Below the pieces are notes generated by a model. It worked only from the letters and a program-made list of their open reading frames with translations. It had not been told where the DNA came from and made no database searches. A DNA stretch of 56,494 nucleotides from contig JBDHWD010000007.1 in assembly GCA_039810005.1 (NCBI GenBank), positions 1-56,494 on the forward strand. Direction: 5' to 3'. This document shows, piece after piece, positions 26,834 to 35,285 of this stretch (positions are counted from its first letter, which is position 1; each line of letters starts with the position of its first letter). Made by a program: the position numbers and the translations under genes. Source of the stretch: JAMLIA01 sp039810005 (lineage in GTDB: Bacteria; Chloroflexota; Chloroflexia; Thermomicrobiales; CFX8).

Positions 26834-27571
26834 TTAGCGTCGCATCTTCACTACCTTGAATGCCTCTGCCATGGGGACGCCACCACCCTTGCCGACCTCA
26901 GTCGCGCGATCGCGCATGCGCTGATCGAGCGTTTCACCGGTGCCGATCTGGCTCACGTGTGCGCGCAGGGCGTGCACTTTGGCGTCGATCGTGTCGCTGA
27001 TGTCGATGTAGCGATCGGGATTCTCCGAGCCATACAGCCAGAGCTCGGCCACCTTATGCGGCTCCAATCCCTCGGCCAGGTGCTGAGGGAAGTAGAGTGG
27101 GTCCCGCGCGGTCGGGTACACCGAATCGACTGCCGTGATGCCGACGGCGCGGTGATCGGAGTGCAGCGCATACGGTCGGAACGGGTCATGAGTGATCAGC
27201 ACATCCGGTCGATGTGTCCGGATCTGGCGCACGATCTTCTCGCGGAAGTCGATATCCGGCTGTAGCTCGCCATCACCGAGCCGCAGAAACACGGTCTCGG
27301 CCACACCGAGCCGTTTGCTCGCCTCCAGCTGCTCGCCCTCGCGCATCTTGGCCAGATCCGCCGAAGAGATATCGCGCCGAGCCGTGCCCTTGTCGCCGGA
27401 GGTACAGAGGACGAAGACCACGTGTTTGCCTTCGCGGGTGAACTTGGCGACCGAACCCGCGCAAGAGAACTCGGCATCATCAGGATGGGCGACGATAACC
27501 ATGACGCGCGAGAAGCTGTCGTCGGCGTTCTCCGATCCTGTCGTTTGCGGTGTTGATGAAGTACCAGACAT
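26834..27571 (-). CDS. PIG-L (LmbE-like) N-acetylglucosaminyl deacetylase
   Basis: 245 residues. Zinc deacetylase of the family that removes N-acetyl groups from GlcNAc in glycolipids, mycothiol or bacillithiol precursors. The zinc motif AHPDDAEF is near residue 28 and the second ligand His lies in ALHSDHRAVG; an active-site Asp region is in LITHDPFRP. The divergent GT-B glycosyltransferase begins 142 bases upstream; a deacetylase beside a glycosyltransferase would fit a thiol or glycolipid pathway, but the link is not proven. Confidence 0.9.
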   Translation of the reverse strand: MSGTSSTPQTTGSENADDSFSRVMVIVAHPDDAEFSCAGSVAKFTREGKHVVFVLCTSGDKGTARRDISSADLAKMREGEQLEASKRLGVAETVFLRLGDGELQPDIDFREKIVRQIRTHRPDVLITHDPFRPYALHSDHRAVGITAVDSVYPTARDPLYFPQHLAEGLEPHKVAELWLYGSENPDRYIDISDTIDAKVHALRAHVSQIGTGETLDQRMRDRATEVGKGGGVPMAEAFKVVKMRR

Positions 27572-27700
27572 GAGGCAGTCTCACCCTCCCAGGTTCACCA
27601 CGATTCATCGGGTGCCGATCCAGACACAATGCTTCAATATCCATCAGCCAGAATTGCGCGTCAAGTGCCCGATCTGCCGCAGGATTCCCACTCCCACGGG

Positions 27701-27706
27701 TATACT
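27701..27706 (+). promoter_or_regulatory. TATACT -10 element directly before the glycosyltransferase start
   Basis: TATACT ends only 7 bases before the ATG at 27714, so the transcript would start at or next to the start codon (leaderless). No SD is seen before the ATG. No convincing -35. The same GGGTATACTC context recurs before parB. Confidence 0.4.
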
Positions 27707-27713
27707 CAGCGTG

Positions 27714-28967
27714 ATGACAGCATCGAGTCGCCGACACCGGCCATCGCCGCTACGGATTCTCATGATCGCGCCGACATCCTTCTTCGCGGATTACGGCTGT
27801 CACGTTCGTATCCTTGAAGAGACGACGGCGCTGCAGCGGCTTGGCCACCACGTCCGCATCTGCACCTACCACAATGGTCGCAACCTTCCGGGAGTCGATA
27901 TCCGGCGCTCGGTTGATGTCCCGTGGCTGAAGCGCGCTGAGGTCGGCAGCTCGCGCCACAAGGCCTACCTCGACGTCGCCTTGCTCGTCGAAACCGCGCG
28001 ACAGGCACGCGCATTCAAGCCTGACGTAATCCACGCCCATCTCCACGAAGGCGCGTTAATCGGCAGCATCATTGGCCGCATCGCGCGCGTGCCGGTCATC
28101 TTCGATTATCAGGGCTCGCTCACCGAAGAGATGCTGGACCACGGATTCTTGCGGCGTGGCGGCCTGAGCGAGCGCTTCTTTCGCAAGCTGGAACGCACAA
28201 TCGACCGGCTGCCGGATCGTATCGTGCCGAGCGGTGTGGCCGGGCAGCAGTATCTGCAGGCGCACGGTGTCCCAACGGGTCGCATTCGACATGTGCCCGA
28301 CGCTGTCGACCTCGAGCGCTTCGACCCGGATGCGTCGCGCATGGCCGGCGCAGCGTTCCGAGCCAGATTGGGAATCCCGAGCGACGCGCCGGTCGTCGTT
28401 TACCTCGGTCTGCTGGCCGAATACCAGGGCACGACTGTGCTACTTGAGGCGGCGCAGCGCTATTTGCGCGATCATCCGGATACATACTTCATCGTTGCCG
28501 GTTATCCCGGCGTCGAGTGGTACGCACAAAAGGCCGAAGCGCTCGGCATCTCATCGCGCGTCACGTTCCCGGGCAAGATCGATTACGAAGACGCTCCGGC
28601 GCTCCTGGCCACCGGTGATATCGCGGTCGCGCCGAAACTCTCGACGACAGAGAGCAATGGCAAGATCTTCAACTACATGGCGATGGGCCTGCCGACGGTC
28701 GCGACTGACGCGCCGACGAATCGCGCGATCCTCGGCGACCTCGGCTATTTCTTCCGCCCCGGCGACGCCGCGCACATGGCAACGACCCTCGACGAAGCAT
28801 CCGCCGCCGACGCCGCCAGGCGAGACGCCATGCGCGAGCGCATCCGCACGCAGTTCAACTGGGACCAGCGCGTCGACGACCTCCTCGATGTCTATCGCGA
28901 GGTTCTCGGTTCGGCCACGCTCGGTGCCGCCGAAATCACCGACACCGCCTCGGCTCCTGCGGACTAG
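27714..28967 (+). CDS. GT-B glycosyltransferase, family 4 type
   Basis: 417 residues. An N-terminal acceptor domain beginning RILMIAPTSFFADYGCHVRI (with the usual glycine replaced by a YG pair) and DVIHAHLHEGALIG, and a C-terminal donor domain with PDAVDLERFDPD, VVYLGLLAEYQG, LATGDIAVAPKLSTTESNGKIFNYMAMGLPTVATD (the E-x7-E-like donor motif region) and a C-terminal Ala-rich tail. Transfers a sugar from a nucleotide donor to an unknown acceptor. Longer in-frame starts back to 27192 run through the divergent deacetylase gene and are rejected. The stop overlaps the convergent hisS stop by 4 bases. Confidence 0.88.
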   Translation: MTASSRRHRPSPLRILMIAPTSFFADYGCHVRILEETTALQRLGHHVRICTYHNGRNLPGVDIRRSVDVPWLKRAEVGSSRHKAYLDVALLVETARQARAFKPDVIHAHLHEGALIGSIIGRIARVPVIFDYQGSLTEEMLDHGFLRRGGLSERFFRKLERTIDRLPDRIVPSGVAGQQYLQAHGVPTGRIRHVPDAVDLERFDPDASRMAGAAFRARLGIPSDAPVVVYLGLLAEYQGTTVLLEAAQRYLRDHPDTYFIVAGYPGVEWYAQKAEALGISSRVTFPGKIDYEDAPALLATGDIAVAPKLSTTESNGKIFNYMAMGLPTVATDAPTNRAILGDLGYFFRPGDAAHMATTLDEASAADAARRDAMRERIRTQFNWDQRVDDLLDVYREVLGSATLGAAEITDTASAPAD

Positions 28968-30331
28968 GTCCGCCCAGTAAGCTGGTCGGTAAGGTACGCC
29001 TCCAGCGCGTCGTCAGCAACGCTGGTTTGATCGCCGCTTGCCATGTCACGCACCACGACTACGCCCTTGGCAATCTCATCCGGCCCGATGACGAGTGCAT
29101 ACGGGATCTTGCGGCGACTTGCGTAGCGCAACTGACGACCGAGGTCACGGTTTTCTTCCATCGAGACTTCAGTTGGAATTCCCGCTTGCCGCAATCGCGT
29201 AGCGATCGACAGCGACTCGCCAATCCGGTCGGAATCGAAGATGGTCACGAACACGTCGGATGTCGTCGCACCGACGCTCAACAGGTCAAGCTCCTCGACC
29301 ACATCGATGATGCGCTCCAGCCCGAGTGACATGCCGGTCGCTGGAATGTCCTGCCCGGAGAACATGCCGACCAGCCCGTCGTATCGTCCAGCCCCGCCCA
29401 GCGATCCGATCTTGGGCTCGTCAACGGTCGTCTCAAAGACTGGCCCGGTGTAGTACTCCAGGCCACGGGCCAGCGCCAGATCGAGGACGTAATGCTCCGG
29501 CGGCGCGCCGAGGGCCGCCAAATACTCAAACAGGTCTTCCAGATCGCTGATCGCCTCGCGCGCCAGCTCGATGCTCGATAGCCGCTCCGAGATGGCCGAC
29601 AGCACGGCATCCGGCGCGCCCGAAGTTGAAACGAGATCGACGATGCGGCGAGCAATACCGCTCTCGACACCGGTCGCCTCAAGCTCCCGCGCTACCCCGT
29701 CCTCGCCGATCTTCGCCAGCTTGTCGATCGCGCGATACACACCGGGTGCCTGCTCCGCCGAGACGCCGGCGTACAGAGCCAGACTCTCCAGCAACTTGCG
29801 GTGATTGATATGGACGACGAAATTCGGCATCTGGACGCCGCGCAGCGACTCGATGACGATCGAGACGACATCCGCATCGGCCAGCATCGATGTCGAGCCG
29901 ACGATGTCGGCGTCACACTGCCAGAATTCGCGATAGCGGCCCTTCTGCGGCCGGTCGGCGCGCCAGACCGGACCGATGTGATAGCGCTTGAAGGGAAAGA
30001 CCAACTCGTTGCGATGAACGGCGACAAACCGCGCCAGCGGCACGGTCAGGTCATAACGCAGCCCGACTTCGCGTCCGCCGTGATCCTCGAAGTGATAAAT
30101 GAGCCGCTCGTCTTCGCCGTACTTCCCGGCCAGCGTCTCGTAGTACTCAAGCGCCGGTGTGTCGATCGGCTCGAAGCCGTGGCGCTCGAAGACCGTGCGC
30201 AACACACCCATGACATGCTGGCGCAACAGCATGCGCTCCGGCAGGAAATCCCGCATACCCTTCAGCAATTGCGCCGATCGGCGTGGTCGATTCCTGGCTG
30301 TGGCGTTGGATGCGGTCGAATCGTCGTTCAT
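28964..30331 (-). CDS. hisS: Histidyl-tRNA synthetase
   Basis: 455 residues. Class II synthetase. Starts with a basic lead and the family opening LLKGMRDFLPERM; motif 2 is PVWRADRPQKGRYREFWQCDAD; the histidine-specific motif LARGLEYYTGPVFET and GRYDGLVGMF follow; motif 3 is GMSLGLERI; the anticodon-binding domain ends the protein. No T-box is seen upstream, unlike thrS in this window. moaB lies 76 bases upstream on the same strand. Confidence 0.96.
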   Translation of the reverse strand: MNDDSTASNATARNRPRRSAQLLKGMRDFLPERMLLRQHVMGVLRTVFERHGFEPIDTPALEYYETLAGKYGEDERLIYHFEDHGGREVGLRYDLTVPLARFVAVHRNELVFPFKRYHIGPVWRADRPQKGRYREFWQCDADIVGSTSMLADADVVSIVIESLRGVQMPNFVVHINHRKLLESLALYAGVSAEQAPGVYRAIDKLAKIGEDGVARELEATGVESGIARRIVDLVSTSGAPDAVLSAISERLSSIELAREAISDLEDLFEYLAALGAPPEHYVLDLALARGLEYYTGPVFETTVDEPKIGSLGGAGRYDGLVGMFSGQDIPATGMSLGLERIIDVVEELDLLSVGATTSDVFVTIFDSDRIGESLSIATRLRQAGIPTEVSMEENRDLGRQLRYASRRKIPYALVIGPDEIAKGVVVVRDMASGDQTSVADDALEAYLTDQLTGRT

Positions 30332-30407
30332 TCACCTCTCCCGGATCAGAGCAGTCGGCCGGTGATCCGGCGCGGCCCGATGATAGCAAAGGGCGTCTGG
30401 ACCGCCG

Positions 30408-30917
30408 CTACTTGTTGACCTCGAAAACCAGATGCGCGATCTCGCTGGTGATGAGCTTGTCCATCGCCAGTGCCACCGCATTCGAAGAGCCGGGCGTCGA
30501 GAGGATGAGCGTCCCGTTGATCACCCCGGCAGTCGCGCGCGAAAGCATCGCCGCTCCACCGATCTCGTCATACGACAGCATCCTGAACAGCTCACCGAAG
30601 CCCGGCAGCACTTTCTCCAGTCGCCGCGAGATCACGTCATACGTCGTGTCGCGCGACGCGATCCCGGTACCGCCATTGAACAGGATCGCCTGGCACTCCT
30701 CGTCGGCTGTATAGCGGTCGAGCAATGCGTCGATCTGCTCCGGCTCGTCGGGCACGATGTGATACCCGACGATGCGGTGGCCCGCGCCGGCTAGCCGCTC
30801 ACGCATGATCTTGCCGCTACGGTCGGTCTCCTCGGTTCGCGTGTCGCTCACAGTGATGACGACGCACGAAATCTGATCGGGCGCACTCTCACGGTGTTGC
30901 TGCACTGATTCACTCAA
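30408..30917 (-). CDS. moaB: Molybdenum cofactor biosynthesis protein MoaB/MogA family
   Basis: 169 residues. Family members adenylylate molybdopterin or bind it during cofactor assembly. Seen are CVVITVSDTRTEETDRSG, LFNGGTGIASRDTTYDVI and PGFGELFRMLSYDEIGGAAMLSRATAG, all diagnostic. The start is TTG at 30917 with GTGAGGA 7 bases upstream. No other molybdenum genes are near. It sits between yraN and hisS on the same strand. Confidence 0.93.
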   Translation of the reverse strand: MSESVQQHRESAPDQISCVVITVSDTRTEETDRSGKIMRERLAGAGHRIVGYHIVPDEPEQIDALLDRYTADEECQAILFNGGTGIASRDTTYDVISRRLEKVLPGFGELFRMLSYDEIGGAAMLSRATAGVINGTLILSTPGSSNAVALAMDKLITSEIAHLVFEVNK

Positions 30918-30961
30918 CTCGGATCCTCACCTTCCCTGTTCAGCCTCTGGAGCGACCCGCG

Positions 30962-31330
30962 CTAGTCGAGCGTGAGATTCTGGTGATGCTCGACTGATTC
31001 GATTGTTCCGTTTTCAGCGCGCGTGATCGCAATCAGGTCAATGCGCCAGATCATGTCTTCGACCTCCGGGTGTTCCTGCCGATAGCGACCAGCCGCCCGC
31101 AGCAGGAACGCGAGCTTGCGCGAATCGATCGTCTCAGCGGCGCGCCCAAACCGCGTTCCACTGCGCAACCGAACCTCAACAATGACCAGCTCGTCGCCGT
31201 CAAGCGCGATGATGTCGATCTCGCCGCCACGGTAGCGAACGTTGCGATCCAGAATGCGGAAGCCGCGCTCGGCCAGCCACGCGGCAGCAAACGCCTCACC
31301 AGCCGCGCCGAGCTCAGTCCGCGACGGCAT
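30962..31330 (-). CDS. YraN family (UPF0102) nuclease-fold protein
   Basis: 122 residues from ATG 31330. Small protein of the endonuclease-like fold with GEAFAAAWLAERGFRILDRNVR, GGEIDIIALDGDELVIVEVRLR and ETIDSRKLAFLLRAAGRYR. The Asp/Glu-x-Arg active-site pattern of the fold is present (EIDII...IVEVR, where Arg replaces the usual Lys). The role is unknown. It overlaps the end of rnhB by 17 bases; this rnhB-yraN order is widely conserved. A TTG at 31357 is an alternative start without a good SD. Confidence 0.88.
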   Translation of the reverse strand: MPSRTELGAAGEAFAAAWLAERGFRILDRNVRYRGGEIDIIALDGDELVIVEVRLRSGTRFGRAAETIDSRKLAFLLRAAGRYRQEHPEVEDMIWRIDLIAITRAENGTIESVEHHQNLTLD

Positions 31331-31991
31331 CGAGCTCAAGCCGCGCGATCGGCGCAAACGAGCGTCGGTGATGCGGCGTCACGCCGTGATCCAGGAGCGC
31401 TCGTTGGTGCATTGCCGTGCCATAACCTTTGTGGCCGGCGAATCCGTAGGCGGGAAGCTCCTCGCTCAGGCGACACATGATCGCGTCCCGATGCGTCTTG
31501 GCCAGTATCGATGCCAGTGCGATCGAGAACGAAATCGAATCGCCTCTCACGATCGCATCGTGACTGCACCACAGGTCCGGCAATCTGAACGCATCGACGA
31601 GAACGTGCGCCGGCGTCGGTTCGATTTCCCTCGCCGCCTCGCGCAGCGCGCGCAGGTTCGCGGCGCCCACGCCGATTTCGTCAATCGTTTCCACGTCAAC
31701 GACAATGACCGAATGTGGCACGCCCATCGCCCGGATAATATCTGCCACGCACTCGCGCTGGCTCGCCGAGATTTGTTTGGAATCGCGCACGAGCGCGCCC
31801 TCGCGATTCAGCGCGCGCGTCAGTCGAGTCCGAAACGCGCGATCTTCCGGCAATGCCACGGCAGCGGCGACGAGCGGACCTGCCCAGGCCCCGCGCCCAG
31901 CCTCGTCAACCCCGGCAACCACCCGCTTACCGCACTTCCAGGCGCGGCGTTCCCAGGAGAGTGTTGGTGTCGTCAGTCGTTCCTTCTTCAC
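31314..31991 (-). CDS. rnhB: Ribonuclease HII
   Basis: 225 residues from a GTG at 31991. Removes ribonucleotides from DNA and cleaves RNA in RNA-DNA hybrids. VAGVDEAGRGAWAGPLVAAAV holds the first Asp-Glu pair, DSKQISASQRE is the second block, and VLVDAFRLPD and SISFSIALASILAKTHRDAIM carry further conserved residues. An in-frame ORF extends back to 32261, but that passes through the rplS terminator (32062-32098), so the longer form is rejected. It precedes yraN. Confidence 0.92.
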   Translation of the reverse strand: MKKERLTTPTLSWERRAWKCGKRVVAGVDEAGRGAWAGPLVAAAVALPEDRAFRTRLTRALNREGALVRDSKQISASQRECVADIIRAMGVPHSVIVVDVETIDEIGVGAANLRALREAAREIEPTPAHVLVDAFRLPDLWCSHDAIVRGDSISFSIALASILAKTHRDAIMCRLSEELPAYGFAGHKGYGTAMHQRALLDHGVTPHHRRSFAPIARLELDAVAD

Positions 31992-32061
31992 GGGCCTATT
32001 CTGCACCAACTCGCGTTGCCGGGGATACGGTTGAGCGCCCGCTATCGCGAACACGTCCGCA

Positions 32062-32098
32062 GGAAAACAAAACGACGGCCCGCGTACGGGCCGTCGTT
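32062..32098 (-). terminator. Rho-independent terminator of rplS
   Basis: ACGACGGCCCG (32072-32082) and CGGGCCGTCGT (32087-32097) form an 11-bp stem with a 4-base loop. On the minus strand the tail is TTTTGTTTTCC. A textbook terminator just after the rplS stop. Confidence 0.92.
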
Positions 32099-32121
32099 GA
32101 TGAGCGCTCGTGTGGTGACGC

Positions 32122-32514
32122 TCAGGCGTCCTTCTTGACCGGATTGCGCAGCGAGGAGCCAACTGGACGGCGGCGCTCGCGGATACGAGCGGCCTTACCG
32201 CTTCGATCGCGGAGGTAGTAGAGCTTGGCGCGTCGGACGCGACCGCGGCGCAGAACCTCAATCCGATCTACGCGCGGCGAGTGAATCAGGAAGGTTCGCT
32301 CGACGCCAATGCCATGGGATGCAATGCGACGGATCGTGAAGTTCTCGTTGATGCCACCGCTACGCCGGCGGATGACAACGCCTTCAAATGCCTGCAGGCG
32401 CTCGCGAGAACCCTCGACGACCTTGACGTGCGCCCTGACGGTATCGCCGGGACCGAAGTCCGGCACGTCGGACCGCTGATAGCTCTGCTCAATCTGGCGA
32501 ATTGTATCGACCAT
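32122..32514 (-). CDS. rplS: 50S ribosomal protein L19
   Basis: 130 residues. Located at the interface of the 30S and 50S subunits. VDTIRQIEQSYQRSDVPDFGPGDTVRAHVKV, ERLQAFEGVVIRRR, ENFTIRRIASHGIGVERTFLIHSP and VRRAKLYYLRDRSGKAARIRE are all typical. The ATG at 32514 has GAGGGTGG about 6 bases upstream; the longer ORF runs into the leader. The leader between the promoter at 32648-32677 and the ATG is about 130 bases. The usual rpsP-rimM-trmD neighbours are missing, so rplS is transcribed alone. Confidence 0.96.
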   Translation of the reverse strand: MVDTIRQIEQSYQRSDVPDFGPGDTVRAHVKVVEGSRERLQAFEGVVIRRRSGGINENFTIRRIASHGIGVERTFLIHSPRVDRIEVLRRGRVRRAKLYYLRDRSGKAARIRERRRPVGSSLRNPVKKDA

Positions 32515-32647
32515 GGTTTTCCACCCTCGCCCGTCGTTCACTGCGCCGCCGGCCCCGGCAACGCCAGGGAGCCACGGACTGTTCGGTGTATATCGCTCAA
32601 GCGCAACGTCGGCACACGGAAAGGCCGCATGCCGCGGCAACCTGTGG

Positions 32648-32677
32648 AGTATAGCAGCGTCAGTCGCTGCCGGGCAA
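32648..32677 (-). promoter_or_regulatory. rplS promoter
   Basis: On the minus strand TTGCCC (32677-32672), 18 bases, TATACT (32653-32648), the -10 being preceded by TGC (extended form TGCTATACT). It overlaps the last codons of the upstream methyltransferase/MTHFR gene. Confidence 0.6.
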
Positions 32678-34540
32678 CGCCGCGGTCAGACGGCGATCAC
32701 CAACAACTTCCAGCACCTCGGCGGCCACCTCGTAGCGGTGGAAGGACGGCATGATGTAGACGCCGTGTACCTCGTCGCGCGCCTCTTCGAGCAGCTCCTG
32801 GCTGATCTTCACGCCCTCGCGCCGCCCATTATTGCCAGCAAGCCGCATCCGCTCGCGGATCGCCTCGGTTGGTCGAATGCCCGGCACCTCGTTGTAGAGG
32901 AACTCGGTGTGCCGGTGACTCTGCAGCGGCAGGATGCCGAGCATGATCGGCACGCGCAGCGGGCCGTGCCGCTCCTCATAGGTGCGGACAAACGCTCGCC
33001 ACGTCTCCATCTCGTAGATCGGCTGCGTCATGATCAGGTCCGCGCCCGCTTCCAGCTTGCGATGGACGCGGTCGGTTTCGTGCGCCAGGTCGTCGCGCGT
33101 GGGGTCCGCAGCAACGATCACCGTGAAGCTGGCCTGCTTGCCAATCGACGCTCCGGCAGCGTCAGTCCCGGCGTTCATCGACTGCAGCACCTTCGCAAGG
33201 CCAACCGAATCGAGATCGTAGACAGCCGTGGCGTTGGGATAGTCGCCGAGGCTCGGCGGGTCGCCGGTCAACGCGAGGATGTTGCGTACACCGAGGGCGT
33301 GCGCCCCGAGCAGATCGGACTGCAGACCCATGACATTGCGGTCGCGTGTCGTGAAGTGCAGGATCGTTTCGACCCCCACCTCGGTCTGAATCAGGAAGCA
33401 GAGCGCCAGCGCGCTCATCCGAATCCGCGCCATCGGCGAGTCCGCGACGTTGACCGCATCGACACCGGCGTCCTTGAGCATCCGCGCACCATCGAGCATC
33501 TTGTGCGGATTCAGGCCGCGCGGCGGATCAAGCTCGACTGAAACGAGGAACTGCTTGCCGATCTTGCGGGCCAGTTGTGTCGGCTCCTCGGGTGGCAGCA
33601 ACTCAATCTTCCGGCTCGGTGCGGGCCGTCGGCCAGTCTGCCGATCGACTCCTGCCAGGCGCTCATCGATGGCGGCTCGCATGGCGCGAATGTGTTCTGG
33701 CGTCGTCCCGCAGCAGCCGCCAATGACGCGCAGGTCGAGGTCCAGCGCCTCGCTCGCAAAGGCTGAGAAGTACGCCGACGACGACGGATAGATCACCCGA
33801 TCGCCGACCTGCATCGGCCAGCCGGCATTTGGCATTCCCGATAGTCTCACGTCCCCATCGAGCGCACGCAGCTCGCTGAGAACATCGAGGACACCTCGCG
33901 GACCAACGCTGCAATTCACACCAACAACATCGACGTTCAGCTGCCGCAGGTGCTCCAGCACCTCGGACGCCGAGCTACCTCCGATGGTCAGGCCATCATC
34001 AGTGAATGTCATCGAAGCAATGATCGGCAGATCGGAAATCTCGCGCGCCGCGCCTACGGCTTCCGTCATTTCGGCAAGCGATCCGATGGTCTCGATTAGC
34101 AACAGATCGACGCCGCCTTCGAGCAGCCCGCCGATCTGCTCGCGGAATGCCGCCCGGATGCGCTCCGGCTCATGCAGCGAGAACGGGACCTGAGCGGTCC
34201 CGGTCGGCCCGACCGAACCGGCAATCAGCACCGGCACCCCGGAGATCTCTCGCGCCTCAATCGCCAGCCGCGCGCCGCGATAGTTGATGTCCCGAACGCG
34301 ATGTTCCAGCCGATGCTCGCCAAGACGAAAGGCATTTGCTCCAAACGTGTTCGTCTCGATCAGGTCTGCACCGGCTGCGATGTAATCACGATGGATCTTG
34401 ACGATCGTTGCGGGATCAGACAGGTTGAGCTCGTCGAAACAGGCACTGAGCGGAATCCCGCCAGCGTGGATCATCGTTCCCATCGCACCATCACACAGGA
34501 TCGGACCTGCATTGATTCGCTCAGTGAACGGATGCGCCAT
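32660..34540 (-). CDS. Bifunctional homocysteine S-methyltransferase / 5,10-methylenetetrahydrofolate reductase
   Basis: 626 residues. The N-terminal half is a zinc-dependent methyltransferase of the Pfam S-methyl_trans family (ILCDGAMGTMIHAGG at the start, GVNCSVGP with the first zinc Cys, and GGCCGTTPEHIRAM with the other two). The C-terminal half is a MetF-type TIM barrel (FLVSVELDPPRGLNPHKM, NVADSPMARIRMS, NILALTGDPPSLGDYP, GADLIMTQPIYE). The two steps would make methyl-THF and pass its methyl group, or that of another donor, to homocysteine. Fusions of this kind are known, for example YitJ of Bacillus. ATG 34540 has AAAGGA about 8 bases upstream. A single-gene unit with a TGCTACAAT promoter element; no SAM riboswitch was recognised. 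Confidence 0.93.
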   Translation of the reverse strand: MAHPFTERINAGPILCDGAMGTMIHAGGIPLSACFDELNLSDPATIVKIHRDYIAAGADLIETNTFGANAFRLGEHRLEHRVRDINYRGARLAIEAREISGVPVLIAGSVGPTGTAQVPFSLHEPERIRAAFREQIGGLLEGGVDLLLIETIGSLAEMTEAVGAAREISDLPIIASMTFTDDGLTIGGSSASEVLEHLRQLNVDVVGVNCSVGPRGVLDVLSELRALDGDVRLSGMPNAGWPMQVGDRVIYPSSSAYFSAFASEALDLDLRVIGGCCGTTPEHIRAMRAAIDERLAGVDRQTGRRPAPSRKIELLPPEEPTQLARKIGKQFLVSVELDPPRGLNPHKMLDGARMLKDAGVDAVNVADSPMARIRMSALALCFLIQTEVGVETILHFTTRDRNVMGLQSDLLGAHALGVRNILALTGDPPSLGDYPNATAVYDLDSVGLAKVLQSMNAGTDAAGASIGKQASFTVIVAADPTRDDLAHETDRVHRKLEAGADLIMTQPIYEMETWRAFVRTYEERHGPLRVPIMLGILPLQSHRHTEFLYNEVPGIRPTEAIRERMRLAGNNGRREGVKISQELLEEARDEVHGVYIMPSFHRYEVAAEVLEVVGDRRLTAALPGSD

Positions 34541-34594
34541 TCGGGGTATCCTTTCGGAAACGCTGGATATGCGCCGCAACGACGCCAAGTCGCG

Positions 34595-34603
34595 ATTGTA
34601 GCA
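34595..34603 (-). promoter_or_regulatory. Extended -10 element of the methyltransferase/MTHFR gene
   Basis: TGCTACAAT on the minus strand, about 55 bases before the ATG at 34540. No recognisable -35 at 17 bases, as expected for an extended -10 promoter. Confidence 0.5.
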
Positions 34604-34718
34604 CCGGATACCGGCCGAGTTCTGGTCGGCATTCACATTGTCGGCATGTCCGCAGAACCAAAGCCCTTCTCGTTCGTCTTGAATGCAGGAGGGCATGCGG
34701 TTGGAAGGGGTCTGGATG

Positions 34719-35285
34719 GCATCCGAAGAGGATGTGTGGGTCAGCCGAGCGCGAGCGGGTGATCAGACTGCCTTTGAGGCGATCGTTCAACGCTATGAGC
34801 GGCAGATCTACTCGTTCGTCTATCGGATGATGGGCAACGCTGAGGATGCCTCGGATCTGACACAGGAGTGCTTTGTTCGCGCCTACCGTAACCTCGGTAA
34901 GACGAACGCCGACCTGAACGTCTCCGCCTGGCTGCATCGCATCGCCTCAAACGCATGCCTCGACGTCCTGCGTCGTCGCCAGCGTATTCGCTGGCTGCCG
35001 TGGGACAACACCAAGCACGAACCAATGCTCGGCAGCGCAGACAGCGACAGCCCTGAGCACGTCGCCGTCTCGTCAGAGGTCTCGTCGATCGTTCAGTCGA
35101 CACTGTCGAAGATGTCCCCACGCAATCGCGCTGCGCTGATCATGCGCGAATATGAGGGACTCTCCTGCGACGAGATCGGGGATGTCCTCGGCATCAGTCG
35201 CTCGGCCGCGAAATCGATTCTGTTCCGCAGCCGCGAAGAGTTCCGCAAGCTCTATCCCGAGGTCGAGCAGGAGGTGCGATCGTGA
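34719..35285 (+). CDS. ECF-type RNA polymerase sigma factor
   Basis: 188 residues from ATG 34719, which has GGAAGGGG about 5 bases upstream; ATGs at 34683 and 34695 are alternatives. Sigma region 2 is AFEAIVQRYERQIYSFVYRMMGNAEDASDLTQECFVRAYRNLG, and region 4 is LSKMSPRNRAALIMREYEGLSCDEIGDVLGISRSAAKSILFRSRE (region 2 about 18-85, region 4 about 130-180). It is followed with a 4-base overlap by its likely anti-sigma factor, the normal arrangement for membrane-signal sigma factors. Target promoters are unknown. Confidence 0.92.
   Translation, partial: ASEEDVWVSRARAGDQTAFEAIVQRYERQIYSFVYRMMGNAEDASDLTQECFVRAYRNLGKTNADLNVSAWLHRIASNACLDVLRRRQRIRWLPWDNTKHEPMLGSADSDSPEHVAVSSEVSSIVQSTLSKMSPRNRAALIMREYEGLSCDEIGDVLGISRSAAKSILFRSREEFRKLYPEVEQEVRS

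Noticed and set aside
31992..32261. N-terminal extension of RNase HII
   Set aside because: Would have to be read through the rplS terminator hairpin and adds 90 residues with no family match.
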